The translations under genes were made by a program, and so were the position numbers. Under the pieces are notes generated by a model. It was not told the DNA's origin, did not search any database, and was given only the letters and a program-made list of their open reading frames with translations. This document shows positions 17,467 through 26,310 of a DNA stretch of 35,410 bases, piece after piece. How positions within the stretch are numbered: the stretch's first letter is position 1; the number at the start of each line of letters is the position of its first letter. This stretch comes from Candidatus Physcousia equi (GTDB lineage: Bacteria; Bacteroidota; Bacteroidia; Bacteroidales; Bacteroidaceae), in contig JAGHUD010000045.1 in NCBI GenBank assembly GCA_018065005.1, positions 1 through 35,410 on the forward strand. Reading direction: 5' to 3'.

Positions 17467-18396
17467 TTAGATGGAGTTCAGATATTTCTCAGCCTCCATG
17501 GCAGCTTTGGCACCGCTTGCCGCTGCGATGACCGCCTGTCGGTAGTGTGGGTCTGCCACGTCGCCAGCTGCGTAGACACCCGGCAAGCCCGTGCGTGGTG
17601 AGTTGCCCTCAGTCTTGATGTAACCAAGTTCGTCTATCTGCACCCAAGGCAAGAAGCGCTCACTGTTGGGCTTGTGACCAATGGCAAGGAAGAACCCGTC
17701 GATGGCAAGGTCGTAGCGATGCTCGTCGGCTTCGCCCATACGGTGGACGAGATGAGCACCTTCCACACCCTGCTCACCAAACAAGCCAAGGGTATTGGTC
17801 TCGAAGAGCACCTCGATCTTAGGATTGTTGAGCACCCTGTCTTGCATGATTTGCGAGGCGCGCAGATGATTCTTGCGCACGATAAGATAGACCTTTGAGG
17901 CAAGCGTAGAAAGGTAGTTGGCTTCTTCGCAAGCTGTGTCTCCACCGCCCACAACGGCTACCGTCTTCTTTCGGTAGAAGAAGCCGTCGCAGGTGGCACA
18001 TGCCGACACGCCTTGTCCTTGATACTTCTTTTCATCGTCCAGACCCAGATACTTGGCTGCTGCACCGGTAGCGATGACGAGCGCGTCGCAGGTCAGTTCG
18101 CTCTCGTCGTCGAGCCACAGGTGATAGGGGCGCTGGGAGAGGTCGCAGCGTACACACTCGTTGGGCAGAAAAGTGCAGCCAAAGTTCTCTGCTTGCTGGC
18201 GCATCTGGTCCATGAGCTCGTTTGCGTCGATGCCTTCGCTGAAGCCAGGATAGTTTTCAACCAATGTTGTTATGGTAAGCTGACCGCCGGGTTGCATACC
18301 TTCGAGTAGGGTAGGGGCGAGGTTTGCACGTCCGGCATAGATGGCTGCGGTGTAACCGGCAGGTCCCGAGCCGATGATGATGAGTTTGTGGTGCAT
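17467..18396 (-). CDS. trxB: thioredoxin-disulfide reductase
   Basis: 309 residues, reducing thioredoxin with NADPH through FAD. The FAD-binding GSGPAGYTAAIYAGRA is at 9-24, the redox-active CATC at 133-136 (followed by D137), and the NADPH-binding GGGDTACEEA begins at about 151. The C-terminal YAAGDV segment is the second FAD contact. It starts 9 bases after the lolA-like stop and is the last gene of the ftsK-lolA-trxB operon, an order I recall as common in Bacteroidetes. Confidence 0.96.
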   Translation of the reverse strand: MHHKLIIIGSGPAGYTAAIYAGRANLAPTLLEGMQPGGQLTITTLVENYPGFSEGIDANELMDQMRQQAENFGCTFLPNECVRCDLSQRPYHLWLDDESELTCDALVIATGAAAKYLGLDDEKKYQGQGVSACATCDGFFYRKKTVAVVGGGDTACEEANYLSTLASKVYLIVRKNHLRASQIMQDRVLNNPKIEVLFETNTLGLFGEQGVEGAHLVHRMGEADEHRYDLAIDGFFLAIGHKPNSERFLPWVQIDELGYIKTEGNSPRTGLPGVYAAGDVADPHYRQAVIAAASGAKAAMEAEKYLNSI

Positions 18397-18405
18397 AATT
18401 GGGTG

Positions 18406-19041
18406 TTATCTTAAATCTATTATTTCTGCATGAGGATATTGTTCTGCATGGAAGACGAAGTCAGAGTCTGAAGTCTTCTTCTGACGAAGCGAGGCGATGC
18501 GGATGCGGGTCCATTGGCTGCTGCCTTGTCGGATCCGTACGGAAACGGGTACGTGGTCAGGCGTGATGACGATGAGGGCTTCCTGAATGTCGCTGGAGGA
18601 AGACTCCGAGGTCAGGCGCACCTCCATGGCATTGTTCCCGTTGTAGGTGGTGGGGGTTGTGGTGTAGTTGAATCCTTTCTTGTAGAGTGTGATGAAGGCG
18701 TAGGGGTTCATGGCTGCCTGTTCTGCTTTGGTGGGGGTGGACAGGTTCACCTCTTCGTTGTCGGGGATGTAGCTCCATTGTGTCTTTCCGTCGAACCATG
18801 TGATGGCTTCTGGCGTTGTGATCTGGTAGCGTTTGCCACTCAGCAGGATGGTGCCCTGAGTGCTGCCCTGTTCAGTCGTCCCTTTGAAGGACGTCAGGGT
18901 GAAGCTTGCCTCAATGCTTTTCATCTTCTGCAGTTTCGATGCTGTTGCATCAAGCAGTTTCTTGGCTTCCGGTGCTTTCTGGGCATAGGAGCAAAGGGCA
19001 AAGAACGTTGCTGAAAGGATGGTGAGAATTTTCATGACCAT
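18406..19041 (-). CDS. LolA-like outer-membrane lipoprotein carrier protein
   Basis: 211 residues. A signal peptide (about 1-21, ending SYAQ) precedes a LolA-type beta-barrel half. Recognisable features are the LLDATASKLQKMKSIEASFTLTS opening (given as the stretch 29-51), the SGKRYQITTPEAITWFDGKTQWSYIPDNEEV region near 80-110, and the late strand VRIRQGSSQWTRIRI. It would chaperone lipoproteins across the periplasm. ATG 19035 (two residues shorter) is equally possible. It lies 21 bases after ftsK and 9 before trxB. The family is clear; that it performs the whole Lol function is inferred. Confidence 0.85.
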   Translation of the reverse strand: MVMKILTILSATFFALCSYAQKAPEAKKLLDATASKLQKMKSIEASFTLTSFKGTTEQGSTQGTILLSGKRYQITTPEAITWFDGKTQWSYIPDNEEVNLSTPTKAEQAAMNPYAFITLYKKGFNYTTTPTTYNGNNAMEVRLTSESSSSDIQEALIVITPDHVPVSVRIRQGSSQWTRIRIASLRQKKTSDSDFVFHAEQYPHAEIIDLR

Positions 19042-19062
19042 ATAATATTAAGGATAAATTGT

Positions 19063-21819
19063 TTAACCTCGCAGTTCCTGGAGTTTCATCTCCAAATCAA
19101 TCTCTGACTGGCACAGCACTTCGCGTGGTTTGGAGCCGTGAGCGGGCCCCACAATACCTGCCACTTCAAGTTGGTCCATGAGGCGACCTGCACGGTTGTA
19201 GCCAATCGAGAATTTGCGCTGAATCATTGAGGTGGAGCCTTGCTGCGAGCTGACCACAAGTCGTGCTACTTCGTCGAACATGGCATCGAGATGCGTCAGG
19301 TCTACATCGGGCGCTTCATTGTCCGTGCCCTCCATCTCTACGAAAGGCAGCGGGAAGGGGCCATGGTAGCTCTGCTGGCAAGCAATGAAGCTGTTGATGG
19401 CTTTGACTTCGGGCGTGTCGACAAATGCACACTGCACACGCACGGGCTCCTGCCCCGTGAGGAAGAGCATGTCGCCCTTGCCCACTAACTGGTTGGCGCC
19501 TGGACGGTCGAGGATGGTTCGGGAGTCGATCATAGAACCTACTCGGAACGCCATGCGTGCGGGGAAGTTGGCTTTGATCGTGCCCGTGATGATGTTGGTC
19601 GTTGGGCGTTGTGTGGCAATGATCATGTGCATACCCACAGCTCGAGCTTTTTGGGCAATGCGCGCGATGGGCAGCTCAATCTCCTTGCCTGCCGTCATGA
19701 TGAGGTCGCCATACTCGTCGATGATGACCACGATGTAGGGCATGAATTTATGTCCGTTGTTGGGATTGAGTTGGCGCGTCTTGAACATCTCGTTGTATTC
19801 CTTCACAGTGCGCGCTCCAGCTTTCTTGAGCAACTCGTAGCGGGTGTCCATCTCGATACAGAGACTCTTGAGCGTCTGGATGACCTTGGTCACGTCGGTG
19901 ATGATGGGCTCTTCAGTGTCCTCGTTTCCTTCCACCTGTGCCAGGAAGTGGTTGACGATGGGTGAGTAGACACTGAACTCTACCATCTTGGGGTCTACCA
20001 TCACAATCTTTAATTCTGCAGGATGTTTCTTGTAGAGCAACGATGTGATGATGGCATTCAGACCAACAGACTTTCCTTGTCCCGTGGCACCGGCAACAAG
20101 GAGGTGGGGCATCTTGGCGAGGTCTGCCATGAAGATTTCGTTGGTGATGGTGCGACCCAATGCCATTGGTAGCTCCATGTCTGATTCCTGGAACTTCTTG
20201 GAGTTGATTACGCTTTCCATCGACACGATTTGTGGTTTTGCATTGGGCACCTCGATGCCAATGGTTCCTTTGCCTGGGATGGGGGCAATGATTCGCGTTG
20301 AGAGGGCTGACAGCGAAAGGGCAATGTCGTCCTCAAGGTTACGAATCTTGCTGATGCGCACACCAGGGGCAGGCGTGATCTCGTAGAGGGTGATGGTGGG
20401 ACCGACTGTCGCCTTGATGCTTGAGATTTCTACTCCGAAATTGCGAAGGGCATTGATGATCTGGTTCTTATTCTTCGTTTGCTCGTCCATGTCGACGGCG
20501 CGTGCATCAATGTCGTAGTGCTTGAGCAGATTGAGCTTGGGATAGCGATAGAACTCGAGGTCGAGCTTCGGGTCGTAGGGCTCAATGCTTCCGTTTTCGT
20601 CGGGTTGTGCCTCTTCGTTGACTTCTCCTATGGTGACGAGCATGTCGCCCGCGTCTGACTTAGTAGGGGCATACTTTAAGTTTTCCTCATCATCCATGGC
20701 AGGTTCCGGCTCTGACTGGTCTTCCTCGATGCCTGTGTCTACAACAAAGTTTTTGTTGTCTAAGAAATCAAGCTGCTGACTTTCTTGCGTTGGACTTGTT
20801 TCATCAATGGGCTTCCCATCAACGCTGAAGAGGATGGTTGTTGCTGTGTTTTTGTCGATGTTTTTGGCATTTTCTGCCGATTCTTCGCCACCGCGGAACT
20901 CCCATTCTGTTTCGTTTTCTGCCGTTTCATCGCCAGAGTCTTCATCGGCAAAGCTCGGCCTCGTGCCCAAGACTTCACCGGTGTCGGGATCGATAATGAG
21001 TCGCTCTTCGTTGTCCGTTTTGTTATCCTTGACCAACTTGTCCTGAATGATGACGACGGGTTTGCGCACCCATTTGCGGATGATGCGGATGGTTTCGCTC
21101 GACAGATAGCAGAGGTAGGCAATAGCCACAACAATAAGTACTACGTAGCGGAAGAATGCTCCAATGTACTCGTCAAGGCTCGTCACCATGTTGAATCCCG
21201 TCTTTCCACCGGGAAAAAGACTCCAAGAGGTGAAGATGTCGTTGGAGATACTTGCCAGGAAAAGTGACCACCAGATGGTGAGGATGCCGAAATTGATAAA
21301 CCACTTCCAAAGACGTATGTGCTTGAGGGGGGTCTCTTGCCGCACGGCGTCCTTCTGCGTGGCTTTTTTTGCCATTTCAACGGAGTTTTCCTTGCTTGGC
21401 TTCTTCCTCTTATCTTCTGTCTTTTCGCCCATGAAGAATATGCGCAAGCCTGCCATAAACAAGAAGCAAGCGATGAAGATGCTCGCAAAGCCAAAGTTGT
21501 GGGTTACGAAGAAATAGGCTATGTAGGCACCTAACTTTCCCATAATGTTGGCGTGGGGAGAGCATTCTTCTGTCACGAAACGATAGTCTTCGCTGCCGGT
21601 GAAGATGTAACTGATGATGGCGAGTAATGTGAATATACTGAACAGGCAAAGCAGTGCACCGCAGGTGAAGCAGAGAATCTCACGACGCGAACTTTCCTCC
21701 TCAGGACTGCTTTCGAAGGTGGATTTCTTCGTGCCGCTCTGCTTCTTGTTGCTTGTCTTCTGATTTGATGATTTGCTGTATGTTTGTGGCTTATTTTTCT
21801 CTTTATTTGTTGCGGCCAT
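19063..21819 (-). CDS. ftsK: DNA translocase FtsK/SpoIIIE
   Basis: 918 residues, pumping DNA during chromosome segregation at the septum. A basic, low-complexity start (1-45) is followed by four membrane helices (about 47-74, 97-130, 170-192, 218-240), an acidic linker (265-420), the translocase core with Walker A GATGQGKS (577-584) and Walker B VVIIDEYGD (697-705), and a winged-helix gamma domain (about 850-918) that reads KOPS-like sites. The longer frame from 21864 would begin upstream of the -7 box at 21844-21851, so the ATG at 21819 must be used if that box is the promoter. First gene of ftsK-lolA-trxB. Confidence 0.95.
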   Translation of the reverse strand: MAATNKEKNKPQTYSKSSNQKTSNKKQSGTKKSTFESSPEEESSRREILCFTCGALLCLFSIFTLLAIISYIFTGSEDYRFVTEECSPHANIMGKLGAYIAYFFVTHNFGFASIFIACFLFMAGLRIFFMGEKTEDKRKKPSKENSVEMAKKATQKDAVRQETPLKHIRLWKWFINFGILTIWWSLFLASISNDIFTSWSLFPGGKTGFNMVTSLDEYIGAFFRYVVLIVVAIAYLCYLSSETIRIIRKWVRKPVVIIQDKLVKDNKTDNEERLIIDPDTGEVLGTRPSFADEDSGDETAENETEWEFRGGEESAENAKNIDKNTATTILFSVDGKPIDETSPTQESQQLDFLDNKNFVVDTGIEEDQSEPEPAMDDEENLKYAPTKSDAGDMLVTIGEVNEEAQPDENGSIEPYDPKLDLEFYRYPKLNLLKHYDIDARAVDMDEQTKNKNQIINALRNFGVEISSIKATVGPTITLYEITPAPGVRISKIRNLEDDIALSLSALSTRIIAPIPGKGTIGIEVPNAKPQIVSMESVINSKKFQESDMELPMALGRTITNEIFMADLAKMPHLLVAGATGQGKSVGLNAIITSLLYKKHPAELKIVMVDPKMVEFSVYSPIVNHFLAQVEGNEDTEEPIITDVTKVIQTLKSLCIEMDTRYELLKKAGARTVKEYNEMFKTRQLNPNNGHKFMPYIVVIIDEYGDLIMTAGKEIELPIARIAQKARAVGMHMIIATQRPTTNIITGTIKANFPARMAFRVGSMIDSRTILDRPGANQLVGKGDMLFLTGQEPVRVQCAFVDTPEVKAINSFIACQQSYHGPFPLPFVEMEGTDNEAPDVDLTHLDAMFDEVARLVVSSQQGSTSMIQRKFSIGYNRAGRLMDQLEVAGIVGPAHGSKPREVLCQSEIDLEMKLQELRG

Positions 21820-21843
21820 GGGTCTTTTCGTTTTTTTGGTGCA

Positions 21844-21851
21844 CAAAAGTA
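21844..21851 (-). promoter_or_regulatory. -7 box for ftsK
   Basis: The minus strand reads TACTTTTG, fitting TAnnTTTG, 25 bases ahead of ATG 21819. It excludes the longer ftsK frame. Confidence 0.6.
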
Positions 21852-21868
21852 GAAAAAAAAGCAATTAG

Positions 21869-21902
21869 TTGGTGTGTTTTTTCAAAGTTTTTTGTAATTT
21901 TG
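21869..21902 (+). promoter_or_regulatory. promoter for the DUF5063-exonuclease-rlmI genes
   Basis: TTGG (21869-21872) and TAATTTTG (21895-21902) are 22 bases apart. The leader to ATG 21941 is about 30 bases. The promoter is divergent from that of ftsK. Confidence 0.5.
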
Positions 21903-21940
21903 CTACTCAATTTTACCTATAACCATACATTATTTATAAT

Positions 21941-22483
21941 ATGGAGAGTGTGTCAGACAAACCCATCTACCAACACAACACCATCGAATTTACTCAGGTG
22001 GCGGTGCAGTTTTGCGCGCTTCTGGAGCAGGGAAGGGAACAGGCAAAGAAAGAGATAGTCGAAACATTGCTAAAACTGTTGCCACTGCTCTATCTAAAGG
22101 CGCAAATGCTCCCTAAGGTGGAGAGCAATGGTGCTTTCATGCCTAAGGATGCAGTGACGGAGGCGGACTACGATTATGTGCGCTATGCATTGGCTGATAT
22201 GTTGGGCGAGGATGACGAGTATCTCGATGTTTGCTACGAAAAACTCATGGCAACCGACGATACGGAGTGGAAACGCGTTTCCGAACAATTGGCAGATATC
22301 TATCAGCCGATTCGCAATTTCCTAGCTACTTATCAGGGAGGACTTGAGGACTGCATGACGGACGCACTGTGGTGTGTGCGTGACAGTTTCGAGCTCTATT
22401 GGGGTGAAGCCCTTGTGGATAGCCTACGCCGCTTGCATCGCATACACTATTCCATCGACGAAGACTATGCTGAAAATTCTTAA
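21941..22483 (+). CDS. DUF5063 domain protein
   Basis: 180 residues, predicted to be almost entirely helical, cytosolic, acidic toward the end. I place it in DUF5063 from the pattern FTQVAVQFCALLEQ (17-30), LLKLLPLLYLKAQMLP (43-58) and the C-terminal FELYWGEALVDSLRRLH (150-166). Function is unknown. Its stop lies inside the next gene (17-base overlap), which implies translational coupling to the exonuclease. The gene order DUF5063, exonuclease, rRNA methyltransferase, divergent from ftsK, is one I recall from other Bacteroidales. Confidence 0.8.
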   Translation: MESVSDKPIYQHNTIEFTQVAVQFCALLEQGREQAKKEIVETLLKLLPLLYLKAQMLPKVESNGAFMPKDAVTEADYDYVRYALADMLGEDDEYLDVCYEKLMATDDTEWKRVSEQLADIYQPIRNFLATYQGGLEDCMTDALWCVRDSFELYWGEALVDSLRRLHRIHYSIDEDYAENS

Positions 22484-23099
22484 GAATCGCTTCGACAAGG
22501 AGGCAATCAACGCTTTGCCAGTTGTCTCATTCGAAGGACCTATCCACACGATAATCAGCGAGGAGGAGGCGGATAAGGCCGTTGACTTCTTGCTCTCTCA
22601 TCCGATATTGGGTTTTGACACTGAGACGAAACCGAGTTTCACCAAAGGAAGGGGAATGAACAAAGTGGCATTGCTACAGGTGTCGACGGAAGAGCAGACC
22701 TTTCTCTTTCGCCTCAACCAGATTGGACTTCCCAAGAGTGTTGTCAGGCTGCTTTCTGACCGAGAGGTGCTCAAGGTGGCATTGTCATGGCAGGACGATA
22801 TGAGGCAACTGCAAAGAAGGAAACGTTTCCGTCCTGGACGTTTCCTTGAACTACAACGCTATGTTAAGTATTTTGGCATTGAAGACCTGAGCTTGCAGAA
22901 GCTCTATGCAAATGTCTTTGGCAAGAAGATATCAAAGTCGCAACGACTCACCAACTGGGAGGCAGATTGCCTCACGGAAGCGCAGAAAAGGTACGCTGCA
23001 ACTGATTCGTGGGCTTGTGTTCGCATTTTCAACGAACTACACGCTTTGAAGCATAACGGGAACTATGTTGTGGACCGTGTCGAGGCTGAGGAAGACTAA
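22467..23099 (+). CDS. 3'-5' exonuclease, DEDDy (RNase D-like) domain
   Basis: 210 residues with all DEDDy catalytic residues. Exo I is FDTET (50-54, D51 and E53). Exo II is SWQDDM (107-112, D110 or D111). Exo III is YAATD (176-180, Y176 and D180). The protein is just the nuclease domain, without the HRDC domains of RNase D. It probably trims RNA or single-stranded DNA ends. Start ATG 22467 overlaps the DUF5063 gene by 17 bases; the frame open further upstream is a shadow. The neighbouring rlmI makes a role in rRNA maturation attractive, though unproven. Confidence 0.88.
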   Translation: MLKILKNRFDKEAINALPVVSFEGPIHTIISEEEADKAVDFLLSHPILGFDTETKPSFTKGRGMNKVALLQVSTEEQTFLFRLNQIGLPKSVVRLLSDREVLKVALSWQDDMRQLQRRKRFRPGRFLELQRYVKYFGIEDLSLQKLYANVFGKKISKSQRLTNWEADCLTEAQKRYAATDSWACVRIFNELHALKHNGNYVVDRVEAEED

Positions 23100-23121
23100 T
23101 GAGCAATCACAGAAACAAAGT

Positions 23122-24345
23122 ATGAAAACAGTATATTTGAAGAAAGGAAAGGAGGATAGTCTCCTGCGTTTCCACCCTTGGGTGTTCAGTGGTGCAGTGC
23201 ATCATATCGACAACCAGCGACCTGCACAACCCGGTCAACAACTCGACTTCCGCCACTGTGGCATAGAAGAGGGAGAAATGGTGCGTGTGGCAGACGCGAA
23301 CGGCAAATTTCTGGCGGTTGGCCATTGGCAGATTGGCAGTATTGTTGTGCGCGTATTGAGTTTCTGCGATGAACCTATCGTGGCTCAATTCTGGAAAAAC
23401 CGCTTGCAGGTGGCGCTTGATGCGCGCATCGCTATTGGAGTGGCAGACAACCCAGCGAACGACACCTACAGACTGGTGCATGGCGAAGGTGACAACCTTC
23501 CAGGTTTAGTGATTGACGTTTACGGAAAGACTGCCGTGATGCAAGCTCATAGTGTGGGCATGCACACGGATAGGCTGACCATCGCTCAAGCGCTCATTGA
23601 GGTGATGGACGGACGATTGGAAAACGTCTATTATAAGAGCGAAACCACGCTGCCCTATAAGGCTGAACTCGGACAGGAGAATGGTTTTCTGATCGGACAG
23701 ACCAACGAGAATATTGCGCTCGAGAATGGCTTGAAATTTCATATTGACTGGTTCCGCGGACAGAAGACTGGATTCTTTGTGGACCAAAGGGATAACCGTA
23801 GTCTACTCGAACACTATTCCAAGGGCAGACGCGTGCTGAATATGTTCTGCTACACTGGCGGATTCAGTGTTTACTCTATGCGCGGCGGTGCAGAATTGGT
23901 TCATTCTGTAGATAGCAGCGCCAAGGCAGTAGAACTGGTGAATCGCAACATAGAACTTAACTTCCCTGGCGATTCCCGCCACAAGGCGTTTGCTGAGGAT
24001 GCTTTCAAGTTTCTCGATGAAATGGGTGATGGTTACGACCTCATCATTCTTGATCCACCTGCTTTTGCAAAACACAAGGACGCATTGCGGCATGCACTAA
24101 AAGGATACACAAAGATCAACCAGAAGGCACTGGAGAAGATTCGCCCTGGTGGCATTCTTTTCACTTTTAGCTGCTCGCAGGCTGTAAGCAAGGAGCAGTT
24201 CCGCACAGCAGTCTTTACAGCTTGCGCTTTGGCAGGGCGTCGCGCTCGTATCTTGCATCAACTCCACCAACCTGCCGATCACCCCATCAATATCTACCAC
24301 CCCGAGGGAGAATATCTGAAGGGACTTGTGCTATACATTGAGTAA
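23122..24345 (+). CDS. rlmI: RlmI-like 23S rRNA (cytosine-5) methyltransferase
   Basis: 407 residues. An N-terminal PUA domain (1-75, starting VYLKKGKEDSLLRFHPWVF as residues 4-22) binds RNA. The central segment has GQKTGFFVDQRDNR (213-226). The SAM-binding motif I is NMFCYTGGFS (240-249), motif IV is DPPAF (311-315), and the catalytic cysteine lies in FSCSQ (349-353, C351). E. coli RlmI methylates C1962 of 23S rRNA; the exact target here is inferred. ATG 23122 is chosen over a start that would overlap the exonuclease. Its GAG-TAA end is the first piece of a tandem repeat. Confidence 0.92.
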   Translation: MKTVYLKKGKEDSLLRFHPWVFSGAVHHIDNQRPAQPGQQLDFRHCGIEEGEMVRVADANGKFLAVGHWQIGSIVVRVLSFCDEPIVAQFWKNRLQVALDARIAIGVADNPANDTYRLVHGEGDNLPGLVIDVYGKTAVMQAHSVGMHTDRLTIAQALIEVMDGRLENVYYKSETTLPYKAELGQENGFLIGQTNENIALENGLKFHIDWFRGQKTGFFVDQRDNRSLLEHYSKGRRVLNMFCYTGGFSVYSMRGGAELVHSVDSSAKAVELVNRNIELNFPGDSRHKAFAEDAFKFLDEMGDGYDLIILDPPAFAKHKDALRHALKGYTKINQKALEKIRPGGILFTFSCSQAVSKEQFRTAVFTACALAGRRARILHQLHQPADHPINIYHPEGEYLKGLVLYIE

Positions 24346-24569
24346 GAGTTGGATTTTGACTACACATCAAATAAGAGTTGGATTTGACTACTCGATGAGC
24401 AAGAGATGAATTTTGACTACTCGATGAGCAAGAGATGAATTTTGACTATGCGATGAGCAAGAGATGGATTTTGACTATGCGATGAGTAAGTGTTGAATTT
24501 AACTACACAATGAGTAAGTGTTGAATTTTGACTACTCGATGAGCAAGAGATGAATTTTGACTACTCGAT
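24340..24569 (+). repeat. 29-bp tandem repeat, 8 copies, spanning a gene junction
   Basis: Copies start at 24340, 24369, 24397, 24426, 24455, 24484, 24512 and 24541. Six are 29 bases, two are 28. Each reads roughly GAGCAAGAGATGAA followed by TTTTGACTACTCGAT. The first copy contains the rlmI stop codon (GAG TAA) and the last contains the start codon of the next gene (24550). Because 29 is not a multiple of three, ATG or TTG codons in several copies open tiny frames that close on the next copy, overlapping as ATGA or TTGA (24435-24438, 24550-24553). There are no spacers, so it is not CRISPR. Confidence 0.92.
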
Positions 24570-25287
24570 TAATCATGATATTTTAGGGCGGCTCTATATT
24601 CGGCTTGATGCCCGTGCACGCAGGTTCATTTTCCGAGCCACGGAAGACGGAATCCGTGTGACTGCCCCAGCTTGCAGCACAGAGCGACATGTCTGCGAGG
24701 CTGTTGAACGCCTGCTCCCTGAACTTACTGCTCTCAAGAAGAAGGCGAACGAGAGATACAAAAAAAGGTGTATTGATGCGTCTTTTGTCATCAATACACC
24801 TGATTTCAAAATGAAGGTCGTAGAGGGAGATGTTGGATTGCCTCGTGCTGAAATGAAGGAGGGTGATATCTTGATTACTTGTCCTCCTAACACGAATTAT
24901 GAGGATGAACATCTTCAATCTTGGATACTCAGCGTAGTAGAGAAATCTCTTAGCACTATAGCAAAATGGCTTTTCCCCTTGCGTATGTCTGAACTTTCAG
25001 CGCGAACAGGATTGCAATTCTCTACGTTGAAAATTAAAAAATCACATGGGCGATGGGGAAGTTGCAGCATAAACAAGGGCATCAATCTGTCGCTCTACCT
25101 GGTGTTGGTTCCACGTCACCTGCAGGAGTATGTGATGCTGCATGAATTGTGTCACACAATAGAACTGAACCATAGTGCACGTTTTTGGCAACTGCTCGAT
25201 TCTTTTACAGAAGGCAAAGCACAGCTTCTGCGCAAGGAACTAAAAAACTACAATACGTGCATTCCTAACTTTTCTCAAACATCCTAA
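24550..25287 (+). CDS. YgjP-like zinc metallopeptidase (DUF45 family)
   Basis: 245 residues. The gluzincin-type motif HELCH (198-202) with the third ligand H208 in NHSARFW marks it as a YgjP/WLM-like metallopeptidase. The preceding SHGRWGSCS (165-173) is the family's second hallmark. Other members are called DUF45, M48-like or SprT-like; substrates are mostly unknown. The first six codons (MNFDYS) lie in the last unit of the tandem repeat. The upstream minicistron ends on the overlapping ATGA at 24550-24553, so translation may depend on it. Probably co-transcribed with rlmI through the repeat. Confidence 0.87.
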   Translation: MNFDYSINHDILGRLYIRLDARARRFIFRATEDGIRVTAPACSTERHVCEAVERLLPELTALKKKANERYKKRCIDASFVINTPDFKMKVVEGDVGLPRAEMKEGDILITCPPNTNYEDEHLQSWILSVVEKSLSTIAKWLFPLRMSELSARTGLQFSTLKIKKSHGRWGSCSINKGINLSLYLVLVPRHLQEYVMLHELCHTIELNHSARFWQLLDSFTEGKAQLLRKELKNYNTCIPNFSQTS

Positions 25288-25614
25288 TCCACTTACACTC
25301 CAAAAGCAAAACTCTAATAATTGCTAACGAAAGAGAAAGGGACGTGTTTGAAAGAACAAGAGACATCTAATTAGATATAACTCTTGCTGTCTGGCGATGG
25401 TATGAAAATTGTGTGAATGTACCTGCGGATAAATAATCTTAGGAGGTTTTTTTTGAGGCAAATTTTAGCTTGTTCTTTTTTGTCATCTTCAGAACAATCT
25501 TCTAATGTTTTATATATGCTTGTACCAGCATTATAAAATCCTATCTTGAAAGGCTTATGGCGGACAGTGGGAATACGGTATTCGAATGAGCTGCTGGTGC
25601 AACGAAAAGAGAGA
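25288..25614. other. gene-free AT-rich spacer
   Basis: It separates the convergent metallopeptidase and Crp/Fnr genes and is visibly richer in A+T than its neighbours. A minus-strand frame of 88 codons (25371-25637) overlaps the end of the Crp/Fnr gene. It has no recognisable domain, so I do not call it a gene. No strong terminator was found. Confidence 0.4.
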
Positions 25615-26193
25615 TTAATCCTTTGCGGAACGCACACGCGACAGTGTTTCGGGGGTCATTTGAAGAAATGAAGCTACATGAACCATGGGAGCACGCAGCA
25701 CAATCTCTGGTTTTGTTTCGAGCAAGCGATGATAGCGCTCCGCTGCATTTTCGAAGCGCTGGCTGTCAGCGTGCTCCTGACTGCTGATTAAGGCGTGCTC
25801 AAGCACCTTTCTATAAAACTTCAGCAATTCTTGGTTGGTGTCCATCATGATAGAGAGCGATTCGTAGGGGATGGCATAAAGAATGCTCGGTTCGAGCGTT
25901 TCTACCATCAAACGTGACGGCTCTTGTTTCAAGAAACTCTCAATACAGAAGACGATTCGTCCTTCGTAGGAGAAATGCTCGGTAACATTTTTCCCATTCT
26001 TATAGTAGAACTGGCGTACTAAACCCTTATCTACAAAATACATGGCAGAACATACCTCACCCTCAGGGAATACAAGATCTCCCTTGGCTACTTTAAGCGG
26101 AATGAGAATGTTGGCCAATGCTTGAATGCCCATTGGGGACATAGGACAATAGATGCGCGCAATTTCTCTTGCAACTTCTCGTCGTCTATCCAT
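25615..26193 (-). CDS. Crp/Fnr family transcriptional regulator
   Basis: 192 residues. A cyclic-nucleotide-binding-like beta roll covers about 25-120 (LIPLKVAKGDLVFPEGEVCSAMYFVDKGLVRQFYYKNGKNV region). A dimer helix follows, then a C-terminal helix-turn-helix with VHVASFLQMTPETLSRVRS (171-189). No cysteine cluster for an Fe-S centre and no clear cAMP pocket (RxS) are seen, so it is of the effector-unknown type common in Bacteroidetes. The first 20 residues are a slight N-terminal extension. Transcribed alone. Targets unknown. Confidence 0.88.
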   Translation of the reverse strand: MDRRREVAREIARIYCPMSPMGIQALANILIPLKVAKGDLVFPEGEVCSAMYFVDKGLVRQFYYKNGKNVTEHFSYEGRIVFCIESFLKQEPSRLMVETLEPSILYAIPYESLSIMMDTNQELLKFYRKVLEHALISSQEHADSQRFENAAERYHRLLETKPEIVLRAPMVHVASFLQMTPETLSRVRSAKD

Positions 26194-26310
26194 GGTGTTT
26201 TCTGTTTTTTTGATTCTAAGGTGTTTTAGTTGTCAGTAAACAGTATGTTGAAACTGGATATCTGGGATCTTTCTTCTGAGAATACTCTTGCGAGTTTGCA
26301 GGTCCGATGT

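Noticed and set aside
24340..24569. Possible CRISPR array
   Set aside because: The 29-bp units are head to tail with no spacers, and no cas genes are nearby.
25371..25637. 88-codon minus-strand frame after the Crp/Fnr gene
   Set aside because: No domain, overlaps the end of the regulator gene, AT-rich spacer. A decayed fragment cannot be excluded, but nothing supports a gene.
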